DNA of 64,000 nucleotides from JACRLW01 sp046349595. Its GTDB lineage: Bacteria; Planctomycetota; UBA1135; UBA2386. The notes under the pieces were generated by a model, which saw only the letters and a list, made by a program, of their open reading frames with translations, had not been told where the DNA came from and did no database searches. Both the position numbers and the translations under genes were made by a program. Positions 16,911 to 25,231 of this stretch are shown piece by piece (the first letter of the stretch is position 1; each line of letters begins with the position of its first letter). The stretch lies in NCBI GenBank assembly GCA_046349595.1, contig JAXMCA010000002.1, forward strand, positions 1,674,001 through 1,738,000, written 5' to 3'.

Positions 16911-19900
16911 ATGACTGCTCGCAAACTGCTGCTGTCCGTCGTCGGCGTGCTGATCCTCGGCGCGCTGCTCTGGTTGTCCTTCGGCTCCGGCGGACAGCAC
17001 GCGGGCCCTGCCCCCCTGGATGCGAACGGTGCTTCGTCGGGGACCGGCAGCGAGCGGTCGGCCGCATTGCCCGACGCTGCGGTTGCCGACGCGAAGTCTG
17101 CAGTCGGGGAACCTGAGCGCAACCCGCTCCCGGCGGGCAAGCTCGGTCATCCGACCGGCATCCGCGGCATCGTCCTCGACGAGACCGGCACGCGCCCGAT
17201 GGCCAACGTCGAGGTGCGCGTGATGCGCGATCCGCCCGGACTCGAGCGCCTGATCGCGCGATTCCGCGGCTCGTTCTTCGAGGGCAACGGCTTCTGGACC
17301 GGCAACAACCGACCGCCACGCCTGCTCGCGACCACGCAGACCGGACCCGACGGCCGCTTCGAGCTCCTCGACGTCGACCCCGGTCTGGTGTTCGTCGATG
17401 CGCGCGGTGACTTCTCGTACGTCCGCTCCGCGTTGCAGGTCCGCATCGCGCGGGGTGAGGTGCAGGACGGACTCGAACTCTTCGCCAGTCCGGCCGGTCG
17501 CATCCGCGGTGCGGTGCACGATGCGCAGGGGCAGCCGAAGGCCGGTGCGGTGGTCAGCGTGCGGCCGGGCCTCAACGCCTTCCTCGGCCAACTCACCCAG
17601 CGGCGGTTCGGCTGGGTGGAAGCGGCCACCGATGCGAAAGGGCGCTTCGAGCTGTTCGGCGTGCCGCCCGGAACCGGCTACGCGCTCTGTGCGGCCGGCG
17701 CGGACATCGCGCTCGAGGAGATCTACGGCATCGACGTGAGGGAGAACGAGGTGACGACGGTCGACGTCGTCGTCCACCCCGGTGCACTGGTCGCCGGCCA
17801 GGTGTTCGACCCGCAAGGCAAGCCCTGCGCGGGCGCGAACGTCGCGATGGTCTACCTCGATGTCAGTCGCATGCTGTTCAGCGCCGATGGGCGTGCCGAA
17901 CCCATCGTCACCGACACGGACGGCCGCTTCGTCGTCGACCACGTCGCCGCGGGTCGCATCGGCTTCGTCGCGGCGGTCGACGGCTTCGCCCCGAGCGAGG
18001 TGATCGATCGGACCGTCGTCGACGGCGGTCGCTACGAGGACCTGGTGTTCACGCTCGGCGATGGTTCGAGCGTCAGCGGGATCGTCGTCGACGATCAGGA
18101 CCATCCGCTGCCGGGTGCGTCGGTCGAGGTGCGTCCCTTCGAGCGCCCGAACGACCCCGATGTCCTGAAGCTCGCCCTGAAGGTGCGCAACGTGGTCGCC
18201 GAGACCGATGCCGAGGGTCGCTTCGTCGCACGCGGCATCGACGCCGATCGCGTGTTCCTCCAGGCGAGCAAGCCGGGCTACGTCACCGACATCCGTTTCA
18301 ACGTGAAGATCGAGGGCGAGCAGCGCATCGTGCTCGCGCGCGGCGCGACGGTGCGCGGACACGTCGTCGGTCCGGACCAGAAGCCGGTCGCACGCTTCCG
18401 TGTGGAGGCGCGGTCGCGACCGGATCGCCCCGACGGTGGCAATCGCGGAGCCCGCACCGCCGACGCCAGTTCGACCGCGGAGGACAACGGTGATCGCGGG
18501 CGCCGTGGTCCGCCGTGGGCGCGCGGTGACCGTAGCGGGGGGATGCGTCTCGCCGCCGGACAACGGCTGGGTGACCAGGGTTTCGACGGCAACTGGACCG
18601 ACGTGCTGGACACCGACGGTCGCTTCGAACTGCGCGGCATCCCGCCGGGCAAGATCCGCGTGCGGGTGCGCGCCGAAGGCTTCCGTGATGCCGACGATCG
18701 CGAGGTCGAACTCGTCGCCGGTGCGGAGAGCGAGGATCTCGCCTTCGAGTTGAAGGCGGGAGCGATCGCGCGTGGCACCGTCGTCGAGGTCGGCACCCAG
18801 CAGCCCGTTGCGGGCGCCGAGGTCACTGCCTACGCCGTCCGCGGCGACGATGGCGAGCGCGGTGGTCCGTTCCGCATCAACTTCCAGCCGGAGGACTTCG
18901 ACTTCCTCGGCATGATGCAGGGCAACCGCCGCACAGCGCGCGCCGACGCGAAGGGACACTTCGAGATCAACGGGCTGGCCGGCGGGAAGTACCGCTTCAC
19001 CGCGCGGCATCCGGATCTTGCGAAGGCGTCGAGCAAGGATGTCGAACTCGCGGTCGACGCGCCGACCGATGGCATCACCATCGAACTCGACGCCGGAAGC
19101 GCGATCGAAGGCCAGGTGACCGGAGCGGGACGTCTGCCGCTGCGCGACGCGCTGGTGGTGGCCGCGAGCCTCCAGGCCGGTGCGTTCAAGAGCGCGAGCT
19201 CCGACGAGCAGGGCCACTACCGCATCGAGGGCCTCGCTCCGGGTCAGTACATCGTCTTCAAGTCGCGCATCGACGAGCGTGCTCCGAATCTCGGCTACGA
19301 CCTGCTCGGGAACATGCGCCTCAAGACCGTCACCGTCCGTCGCGGTCGCGATGCGCATCTCGACATCCAGGACGAGAGCGAGGGCAGCGTGCGCGTGTTC
19401 GGAACCGTGCGCGACGGCCAGGAGGTCGTGAAGCGCGCGATGGTGACCGCGCTCGGCGCCGACCGCGACGGCCTGTTCGGCATGGGCATCCGCGCGCAGC
19501 CGACCGACGAGCAGGGCAACTACCAGCTCATCGGCCTGTCGCCGGGCAGCTACTACTTCCAGGTGACGCGCTTCGCCGGACGGCCGCAGCAGGCCAATCT
19601 CTCGGTCGAGGTGCCCGAGGGTGTGCGCGAGGTCCGCGTCGATCTCGATCTCCCGCAGAGCTGGATCGCGGGCACCGTCGTCGATGCCGAGGGCCAACCG
19701 GTTCCGCGCATCCAGGTCTCCGCCGGAGTGGTCGGGGGTGATGCGGAGGCCGCTCCGGGACTGCTCGGGCTGATCATGAAGAACGGCGTCGCGCAGGCAC
19801 GCACCGACGAGCAGGGTCACTTCAAGCTGTCGAGCATGGCGCAGGGTCGCTACCGCATCGTGGCGACCGGTCGTTCGATGGGTGGGCCGGGCATGGGCGG

Positions 19901-20642
19901 ACCACGGGGTGGCGGTGACACCCAGTCGACGCGCTATGGCGAGGCCTCGCTGGAAGACATCGTGGTCGATGGGCTGACCCCGATCGACAACCTCACGATC
20001 ACGCTTCCGCGAGCGGGCATCGTCCGCGGCGTCGTGCTCGACGGCAGCGGTACTCCGGTGAGCGGTGCCGAACTGGTCGCCACGCGCGGCGATGCGCCGA
20101 GCAACCTCGGTGCGGAGGAGCAGATCATGGATCTGTTCGGGGTGCAGGCGCGTCCGGTGCGCAGCGGTGCCGACGGCCACTTCGAGCTCGGCGGGCTCAC
20201 GCCCGGAACCTATCGGGTGCGCGCCGATGCGGAGGGACTCGCTCCTGGGGTCGCGGAGGACGTCATCGTGCGTTCGGATTCGACGGTCGACGTGACCATC
20301 CGCGTGATCCGCGGGGCGACGCTCCGGCTGCGGGCCCGCAACGTCGACGGCAGCAAGATCCCGCTCGCCAACATCTCGGTGCTCGACGGCAAGGGCAAGC
20401 CGCTCGCATCGCGGGTGTCGACGATGTCGATCCTGCGCCGCGCAATGAGCGCCGGCGTGTCGAAGGTCGAGGACAGCGGCTGGTACGAGGTGGGCAGCGT
20501 CCCGCCCGACACCTACACCGTGATCGTCACCCAGCAGGGCAAGCCGGAGATCCGCTTCACCCGCGAGATCAAGGACGGCGAGACGGTGGAGTGGGATGTC
20601 GACGTCACCGCCGAACTCGAGGCGGCCGGTCGCGGCAAGTGA
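16911..20642 (+). CDS. Giant carboxypeptidase-regulatory-like repeat protein
   Basis: A 1243-residue protein anchored by an N-terminal hydrophobic segment (LLLSVVGVLILGALLWLSFG). An ATG at 16869 would add 14 residues, but a CACAAT promoter-like box overlaps that ATG. The rest is about ten repeats of 80-110 residues with the transthyretin-like carboxypeptidase regulatory pattern: V-x-G-x-V-x-D-x-x-G-x-P-V-x-G-A-x-V near each start and TDAEGRFVARGI, TDEQGHFKLSSM or DADGHFELGGL near each end. There is an Asp/Gly/Arg-rich stretch around 18420-18560. No protease domain is present. Such arrays are common in planctomycete exported proteins; a structural or ligand-binding envelope role is inferred. 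Confidence 0.85.
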   Translation: MTARKLLLSVVGVLILGALLWLSFGSGGQHAGPAPLDANGASSGTGSERSAALPDAAVADAKSAVGEPERNPLPAGKLGHPTGIRGIVLDETGTRPMANVEVRVMRDPPGLERLIARFRGSFFEGNGFWTGNNRPPRLLATTQTGPDGRFELLDVDPGLVFVDARGDFSYVRSALQVRIARGEVQDGLELFASPAGRIRGAVHDAQGQPKAGAVVSVRPGLNAFLGQLTQRRFGWVEAATDAKGRFELFGVPPGTGYALCAAGADIALEEIYGIDVRENEVTTVDVVVHPGALVAGQVFDPQGKPCAGANVAMVYLDVSRMLFSADGRAEPIVTDTDGRFVVDHVAAGRIGFVAAVDGFAPSEVIDRTVVDGGRYEDLVFTLGDGSSVSGIVVDDQDHPLPGASVEVRPFERPNDPDVLKLALKVRNVVAETDAEGRFVARGIDADRVFLQASKPGYVTDIRFNVKIEGEQRIVLARGATVRGHVVGPDQKPVARFRVEARSRPDRPDGGNRGARTADASSTAEDNGDRGRRGPPWARGDRSGGMRLAAGQRLGDQGFDGNWTDVLDTDGRFELRGIPPGKIRVRVRAEGFRDADDREVELVAGAESEDLAFELKAGAIARGTVVEVGTQQPVAGAEVTAYAVRGDDGERGGPFRINFQPEDFDFLGMMQGNRRTARADAKGHFEINGLAGGKYRFTARHPDLAKASSKDVELAVDAPTDGITIELDAGSAIEGQVTGAGRLPLRDALVVAASLQAGAFKSASSDEQGHYRIEGLAPGQYIVFKSRIDERAPNLGYDLLGNMRLKTVTVRRGRDAHLDIQDESEGSVRVFGTVRDGQEVVKRAMVTALGADRDGLFGMGIRAQPTDEQGNYQLIGLSPGSYYFQVTRFAGRPQQANLSVEVPEGVREVRVDLDLPQSWIAGTVVDAEGQPVPRIQVSAGVVGGDAEAAPGLLGLIMKNGVAQARTDEQGHFKLSSMAQGRYRIVATGRSMGGPGMGGPRGGGDTQSTRYGEASLEDIVVDGLTPIDNLTITLPRAGIVRGVVLDGSGTPVSGAELVATRGDAPSNLGAEEQIMDLFGVQARPVRSGADGHFELGGLTPGTYRVRADAEGLAPGVAEDVIVRSDSTVDVTIRVIRGATLRLRARNVDGSKIPLANISVLDGKGKPLASRVSTMSILRRAMSAGVSKVEDSGWYEVGSVPPDTYTVIVTQQGKPEIRFTREIKDGETVEWDVDVTAELEAAGRGK

Positions 20643-20661
20643 AGTCGATGGGGCGGCGGGC

Positions 20662-20667
20662 TATGCT
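20662..20667 (+). promoter_or_regulatory. Possible -10 element of the rlmD-like gene
   Basis: TATGCT lies 14 nt upstream of the ATG at 20682 in an otherwise GC-rich gap; no clear -35 box. Confidence 0.33.
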
Positions 20668-20681
20668 CCTTCGCCCTTCGC

Positions 20682-22145
20682 ATGCCTGAACGACCGTCCG
20701 AAGTGCCCGTCGTGCAGGGCGAGGAGCTCGAGGCCCGTGTCGAGGCCTTCGGCGACGGCCCCGACGGCATCGTCCGCATCGATCGCTACGTACTGTTCGT
20801 CCCCGAGGTGATCCCCGGGGAGCGAGTGCGTGTGCGGGTCACGTCTGCAGCCCGCAAGTACGGCCGCGCCGAGCTCGTCGAGGTGATCGAGAGTTCGCCC
20901 GATCGCGTGCAACCGCGTTGCCCGCACTTCGGGTCGTGCGGTGGTTGCCAGCTCCAGCACCTCTCGCACGCGGCCCAGATGGAGGAGAAGACCGCGCGGC
21001 TGCGCCGGACCCTGGCCCACGCGCTTCGACGCGAGGAGCGCTCCTTGCCGATGCGCCCGATGGTCGGGCCGCCCGATCCGTGGGAGCAGCGCACCAAGTT
21101 CGTGCTCCACTTCGCCGAGCGCGATGGTGAGCTGGTCGCTGGTTTCTACGCGCGCCGTAGCCGGGAGCTGGTCGGCATCGAAGTCTGCCCGATCCAGGAG
21201 CCGCGCTCGGTCCGCGTCGGGCTCGCGATCCGCGACGCTGCACGCGAACTCGACCTGCGAGTCTTCGACGCGCGCGACGGCTACGGCCACCTCCGCGCGG
21301 CGCTGATCCGTTCGACGGCGACGACCGGACAGGTTCACGCGACGCTCGTCGTGCAGACCGAACGCGGTCTGCCGCGCCTCGACCGCTTCGCCGAACGGGT
21401 GATGGCCGCGGGGGCCTCGGGTGTCGCGCTCAACGTGAACGACGGACCGCCCGAGATCCTGCTGGGCGAGCACATGCGTTCGCTCGCCGGCGTCGACAGC
21501 GTCGTCGACGACGTCGACGGTGTCCGCCTGCACAGTTCGCCGGGTGCGTTCTTCCAGACCTCCGCGTTCGGGGTTCGGGCCCTGGTTCGCGAGGTCCGCC
21601 GGATCCTCGCCGACGCACCGCGCGATTGCCGCATCGCGGATCTCTACTGCGGCGGCGGCCTGTTCGCGCTCGCGCTCGCGCCGTCGGTCGGTCGGGTGTT
21701 CGGGATCGAGGATTCGGAACGAGCCATCGCCGACGCCATCGCATCGGCCCAGGACAACGGCATCGAGAACGCGCACTTCCGCGCCGGCACGGTCGAGCGC
21801 CTCCTGCCCAGCATCGCACGCAGTCGCGACAAGCCCTTCGCGGTGATCCTCGATCCGCCGCGCGCCGGATGCGACGACCGCGTGCTTCGCGGGATGGCCA
21901 AGGACCTGCAGCCGATGCGTGTCGTCTACGTGTCCTGCGAACCCAGCACCCTGGCGCGCGACATCTCCCGTCTCGAACCGCTCGGCTACGCGCTCACCGA
22001 GATCCTGCCGGTGGACATGTTCCCGCACACCTCGCACATCGAGACGATCGCGGTGTTGCAGCGCACCGTCCGCCGCGAGGACCCGACCGCGCGACGGCTC
22101 TACGAGAGGCTGCGCCGTGCGCCGAAGCCCCCCTCCGGGGCATGA
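20682..22145 (+). CDS. rlmD: RlmD/TrmA-family RNA (uracil-5-)-methyltransferase
   Basis: A 487-residue enzyme. A TRAM RNA-binding domain fills residues 10-70. The [4Fe-4S] cysteines are visible at C80, C86 and C89 (PRCPHFGSCGGCQ) and C169 (GIEVCPIQ). The SAM-binding loop is DLYCGGGLFALALA (320-333). DPPRAGC follows at 391-397, with the nucleophilic cysteine C419 in VYVSCEPSTLARD and the proton-abstracting Glu in HIETI near 455. These features define the RumA/RlmD group that methylates 23S rRNA U1939 (E. coli numbering), although paralogues modifying U747 or tRNA U54 share the fold. The stop overlaps the next start (ATGA). Confidence 0.92.
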   Translation: MPERPSEVPVVQGEELEARVEAFGDGPDGIVRIDRYVLFVPEVIPGERVRVRVTSAARKYGRAELVEVIESSPDRVQPRCPHFGSCGGCQLQHLSHAAQMEEKTARLRRTLAHALRREERSLPMRPMVGPPDPWEQRTKFVLHFAERDGELVAGFYARRSRELVGIEVCPIQEPRSVRVGLAIRDAARELDLRVFDARDGYGHLRAALIRSTATTGQVHATLVVQTERGLPRLDRFAERVMAAGASGVALNVNDGPPEILLGEHMRSLAGVDSVVDDVDGVRLHSSPGAFFQTSAFGVRALVREVRRILADAPRDCRIADLYCGGGLFALALAPSVGRVFGIEDSERAIADAIASAQDNGIENAHFRAGTVERLLPSIARSRDKPFAVILDPPRAGCDDRVLRGMAKDLQPMRVVYVSCEPSTLARDISRLEPLGYALTEILPVDMFPHTSHIETIAVLQRTVRREDPTARRLYERLRRAPKPPSGA

Positions 22146-23560
22146 TGCGCGCCGTGCGCCCCGTGACCGTCCTCCGTCGCGCCGCGATCGCGCTCCTCGC
22201 GATCGAAGCCTGCCTGCAACTGCTCGCGTTCGCCGCGTGGCGTCGCGCTTGGGTCGGCCCGGATGGGCGCGTCGACCACGCGACCGCACTGGTCGTGGGC
22301 GATGATCTCGCCTTCGAGGAGGGCGTCGCGAGCCGTGAGGATGCCTGGCCTGCGGAGGTGGCGAGGCTGCTCGCCCGGACGCACCCTGGACTCCGCGTGG
22401 TGAACGGTGCCGCACCGGGGCGTGACTCGCACGACGTGGTGCTGAACCTGGAGCGACAGCTCGACCGTGTTCGTCCGGCCCTCGTCTACCTCCGTTGCGG
22501 TGCGACGGACCTGCGCCGCGGCGGAGTCGGGCGCGTCGACGACGACGAGTTCCTCGGGCGCGCCCGTCCCTTCGACTGGAGCTTCCGGACCTGGGATCTG
22601 CTGCTGGGGCTGCTGTCGGAACCCTCGGCTCGCGGTGATCGCGACGCGCTCGGGATCTGGCATGCGGGCGACGTCGAACTGCAGCTCGCGGAGGACGGGA
22701 CGGCGCATCTCGGCCCGTCGGCGGGAACCTGGAGTGCCGCGGGCACGCGCATCACGATTGCGTTTCCCGGCGTCGATGCGGTCGAGGCCGAGCTGATCGC
22801 GCGGGACGGCGCCGACGAACTGCGTGTGGACATGCCCACCGCGAAGTTGAGGTTCGTGCGCGGCGCGAAGCCGGGCGAGGTCGCTGTGGCCGTCGAAACG
22901 CTGTCGATCCGCGGCGCCTGGGCGGAGGCCCGCTGGCTGCTGGAGACGAACGCGCAGTCGAGCAGGCCGTCGGCGTCCGCCCTGGCGAGCCTGGTCGAAC
23001 TCGATGTGAAGGAAGGTCGCATGGACGAGACCGACGCGCGGCTCGCGCGGCTCGGGGCTCGATCCGACGACCCGCCGTGGCACGCCGAGGAACTGCGTGC
23101 ATGGCTCGCGCTGGGTCGCTGTCGCGAAGTCGTCGACGCGCTTCTCCGCGACCCGTCGCTGCTCGACCGATCGACGCTCCTGCGGGAACGACTCGCGACC
23201 ATGCCGGACGACGCGGAGCGCGCACGATTGGCGACAGCCCTCGGCACCCGTGCCGGGAACGACGCTTTGGTCGCACGGCTGCGTGCGCCGCGAGATCCTG
23301 CTGCTGCGCTCGATGCCAAGGAGCGCGAGGCGCGGAGCGAAGTGCTGCAGTCCAACCTGCGCCGCGCCGTGGAGCTGTGCCGCTTCTACGGTGCCGAGCC
23401 GGTCCTGATGTCGCCGGCCGAGGTCGCTCCGGCGGCCGAGGCCGTGGGCGTCGTCGCGCGCGCGACGGGAGCAGCGCTGATCGAATCGCAGCCGCGTCGC
23501 AGCGCGCTTCGCGAGGCCCTGCTCAGCGACCTGGATGCGCGGCTTCGTGCGCCGCATTGA
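22142..23560 (+). CDS. Membrane-anchored SGNH-hydrolase-like protein
   Basis: A 472-residue protein with an N-terminal anchor (AAIALLAIEACLQLLAFAAW). An SGNH-like alpha/beta half follows: block I reads VVGDDLAFEEG where active enzymes have GDS, then GAAPGRDSHDVVLNLERQL and block III CGATDLRRGG (GxND-like). The middle is helical and TPR-like (ASLVELDVKEGRMDETDARL). The tail (AVELCRFYGAEPVLMSPAEV) resembles the final SGNH strand and helix. The nucleophile serine appears replaced by Asp, so it may be inactive or shifted in mechanism. It overlaps the rlmD-like gene by 4 bp and its end overlaps the opposing GNAT gene by 38 bp. Confidence 0.7.
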   Translation: MMRAVRPVTVLRRAAIALLAIEACLQLLAFAAWRRAWVGPDGRVDHATALVVGDDLAFEEGVASREDAWPAEVARLLARTHPGLRVVNGAAPGRDSHDVVLNLERQLDRVRPALVYLRCGATDLRRGGVGRVDDDEFLGRARPFDWSFRTWDLLLGLLSEPSARGDRDALGIWHAGDVELQLAEDGTAHLGPSAGTWSAAGTRITIAFPGVDAVEAELIARDGADELRVDMPTAKLRFVRGAKPGEVAVAVETLSIRGAWAEARWLLETNAQSSRPSASALASLVELDVKEGRMDETDARLARLGARSDDPPWHAEELRAWLALGRCREVVDALLRDPSLLDRSTLLRERLATMPDDAERARLATALGTRAGNDALVARLRAPRDPAAALDAKEREARSEVLQSNLRRAVELCRFYGAEPVLMSPAEVAPAAEAVGVVARATGAALIESQPRRSALREALLSDLDARLRAPH

Positions 23561-24062
23561 CACCCCGAGCCCGCTGTACCGACTTCGCGAACCGGGCGCT
23601 CGTGCGTTCGTAGCCGATGCGTTCGTAGAACGCGTGGGCGTCGGTGCGGCGCAGATTGCTGGTCACCTCGACCAAACCGCAACCGAGTCCTGCGAGGTGG
23701 TCCTCGGCAGCGGAGACGAGTCTCCGGCCGATTCCGCGGCCATGCAGGCGTCGGTCGACGACCAGTGCCGTGATGCGACCGACGGGCAGGGGCCGATGCA
23801 GGACATGCATGCGATGCAGGGTGACGACGCCCAGCAGTTCGCCGGCATCGTTCGCCGCGACGAAGGCGATGTTGCCCTCCGACTCCCACGCGGCGTAACG
23901 GTGCTGGAGTTCGGCGGGCGTCGTCGGGTGCCCGAGCTCGGTCATCAGATGCGCCAGTGGCGCGGCGTCGGCGAGCGTGGCCTTGCGGATCAGCGGGACA
24001 GGGATCGCGGGCGAGTCCATGCGGGTGCTCGGCGACTCTTCGTCGCTCTTTGGCGCGGGCAT
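23523..24062 (-). CDS. GNAT-family N-acetyltransferase
   Basis: A 179-residue protein from 24062; an ATG at 24020 would remove 14 poorly structured residues. GNAT elements are in order: an N-terminal IRKATLADAAPLAHLM strand and helix, a central GELLGVVTLHR strand, the acetyl-CoA loop LVVDRRLHGRGIGRRLVSAA (R/Q-x-x-G-x-G/A type) and the NLRRTDAHAFYERIGYE C-terminal segment. It transfers an acetyl group from acetyl-CoA to an unidentified amine. It is convergent with the SGNH-like gene (38-bp overlap of coding ends) and divergent from the wecB gene. Confidence 0.87.
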   Translation of the reverse strand: MPAPKSDEESPSTRMDSPAIPVPLIRKATLADAAPLAHLMTELGHPTTPAELQHRYAAWESEGNIAFVAANDAGELLGVVTLHRMHVLHRPLPVGRITALVVDRRLHGRGIGRRLVSAAEDHLAGLGCGLVEVTSNLRRTDAHAFYERIGYERTSARFAKSVQRARGVNAAHEAAHPGR

Positions 24063-24112
24063 GCTAGCGTGCGCATCCGGGTCGAGCCCGGACCGCCGGA
24101 CTGCACTCGTCG

Positions 24113-25216
24113 ATGACCGTCCCCGTCTGCTGCGTCGTGATCGGAACGCGCCCCGAGGCGATCAAGCTCGCCCCGGTGATCGCCGCGTTGCGGGCGGAAT
24201 CGCGCCTGCGCACCGTGGTGGTTTCGACCGCCCAGCACCGCGAACTCCTCGACGACGCGGTGCGCCTCTTCCGCATCGAGGTCGACGAAGACCTCGACCT
24301 GATGCAAGGCGACCAATCGCCCGCGGCCCTGCTGGGTCGTGCGATCACGGCGCTCGATGGGCGGCTCGCCGCACTCGCACCGCGCGTGGTCGTGGCCGAG
24401 GGCGACACAGGCACGGCCCTCGCCGCAGCTCTCGTGGCGTTCCAGCGGGGTGTCCCCTTCGCCCACGTCGAGGCCGGTCTGCGGACCTCGGATCTCGGGC
24501 AGCCCTTTCCCGAGGAGGGCAATCGCCGACTGATCGGACGCGTCGCCGCGTTGCACCTGGCGCCGACCGCGCGGGCATCCGACAACCTGCGTGCCGAGGG
24601 CGTGCCAGAGGACGCGATCGTCGTGACGGGCAATCCCGTGGTCGATGCACTGGTCATGGTCGGCGGACGTCTGCCGCCACCTTGGTTCACTCCGGCGCCG
24701 GGCCGGAGACTCGTGCTGGTGACGCTCCATCGACGCGAGAGCCTCGGCGCACCGCTGGTTCGCATCGCGCGCACACTGCGTGAGCTGAGCGAGCGCGAGG
24801 ACCTCGAGTTCGTGCTGCCCCTGCATCCGAACCCGCGCGTGCAGGCGATGCTGCGTGCCGAGCTGACCGGCTCGCCGACCGTCCATCTCACGCCGCCTCT
24901 GAGCTACGTCGACTTCCTGGCCCTGCTCCGCGACTGCTGGCTGGTGCTCAGCGATTCCGGAGGGGTGCAGGAAGAGGCGCCGAGCTTCGGGAAGCCCTTG
25001 CTCGTGTTGCGCGAACGGACCGAGCGCGTGGAGGGAGTCGAGGCTGGTCTCGCCCAGCTCGTCGGCTCCGATCCGCGTCGGATCCGCGACGCCGTGCTCG
25101 CGCTGCTCGCCTCACCCGTGCTCCACCAGCGCATGTGCGCGCGCGGCAATCCCTACGGGGACGGCCGCGCGGCGAAGCGGATCGTCGAGGCGCTGGTGAC
25201 GCGTTACGGCGGATGA
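24113..25216 (+). CDS. wecB: UDP-N-acetylglucosamine 2-epimerase, non-hydrolysing
   Basis: A 367-residue enzyme of normal family length. Diagnostic motifs are present: GTRPEAIKLAPVIAAL at the N-terminus, VAEGDTGTALA, FAHVEAGLRTSDLGQPFPEE with the conserved His-Val-Glu-Ala, VTLHRRES, LHPNP, and SDSGGVQEEAPSFGKPLLVLR with TERVEG near the end. It interconverts UDP-GlcNAc and UDP-ManNAc in the cytoplasm, supplying precursors for surface polysaccharide. No other polysaccharide genes are adjacent, so it stands apart from a typical cluster. A TAGCGT box (24065-24070) lies 42 bp upstream. Confidence 0.93.
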   Translation: MTVPVCCVVIGTRPEAIKLAPVIAALRAESRLRTVVVSTAQHRELLDDAVRLFRIEVDEDLDLMQGDQSPAALLGRAITALDGRLAALAPRVVVAEGDTGTALAAALVAFQRGVPFAHVEAGLRTSDLGQPFPEEGNRRLIGRVAALHLAPTARASDNLRAEGVPEDAIVVTGNPVVDALVMVGGRLPPPWFTPAPGRRLVLVTLHRRESLGAPLVRIARTLRELSEREDLEFVLPLHPNPRVQAMLRAELTGSPTVHLTPPLSYVDFLALLRDCWLVLSDSGGVQEEAPSFGKPLLVLRERTERVEGVEAGLAQLVGSDPRRIRDAVLALLASPVLHQRMCARGNPYGDGRAAKRIVEALVTRYGG

Positions 25217-25225
25217 GGTCCGCCG
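25207..25225. terminator. Hairpin with the wecB stop codon in its loop
   Basis: CGGCGGA / TCCGCCG, 7 bp perfect; the loop TGAGG carries the wecB stop (25214-25216). It lies 6 bp from the end of the opposing gene, so it could act in both directions. No T-run. Confidence 0.45.
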
Positions 25226-25231
25226 AAGGTC

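Noticed and set aside
16809..20180. Minus-strand open frame of over 1100 codons opposite the carboxypeptidase-regulatory repeat gene
   Set aside because: Codon-position mirror of the real gene in GC-rich DNA; composition rich in Arg/His/Asp with no domain, while the + strand frame has clear repeats.
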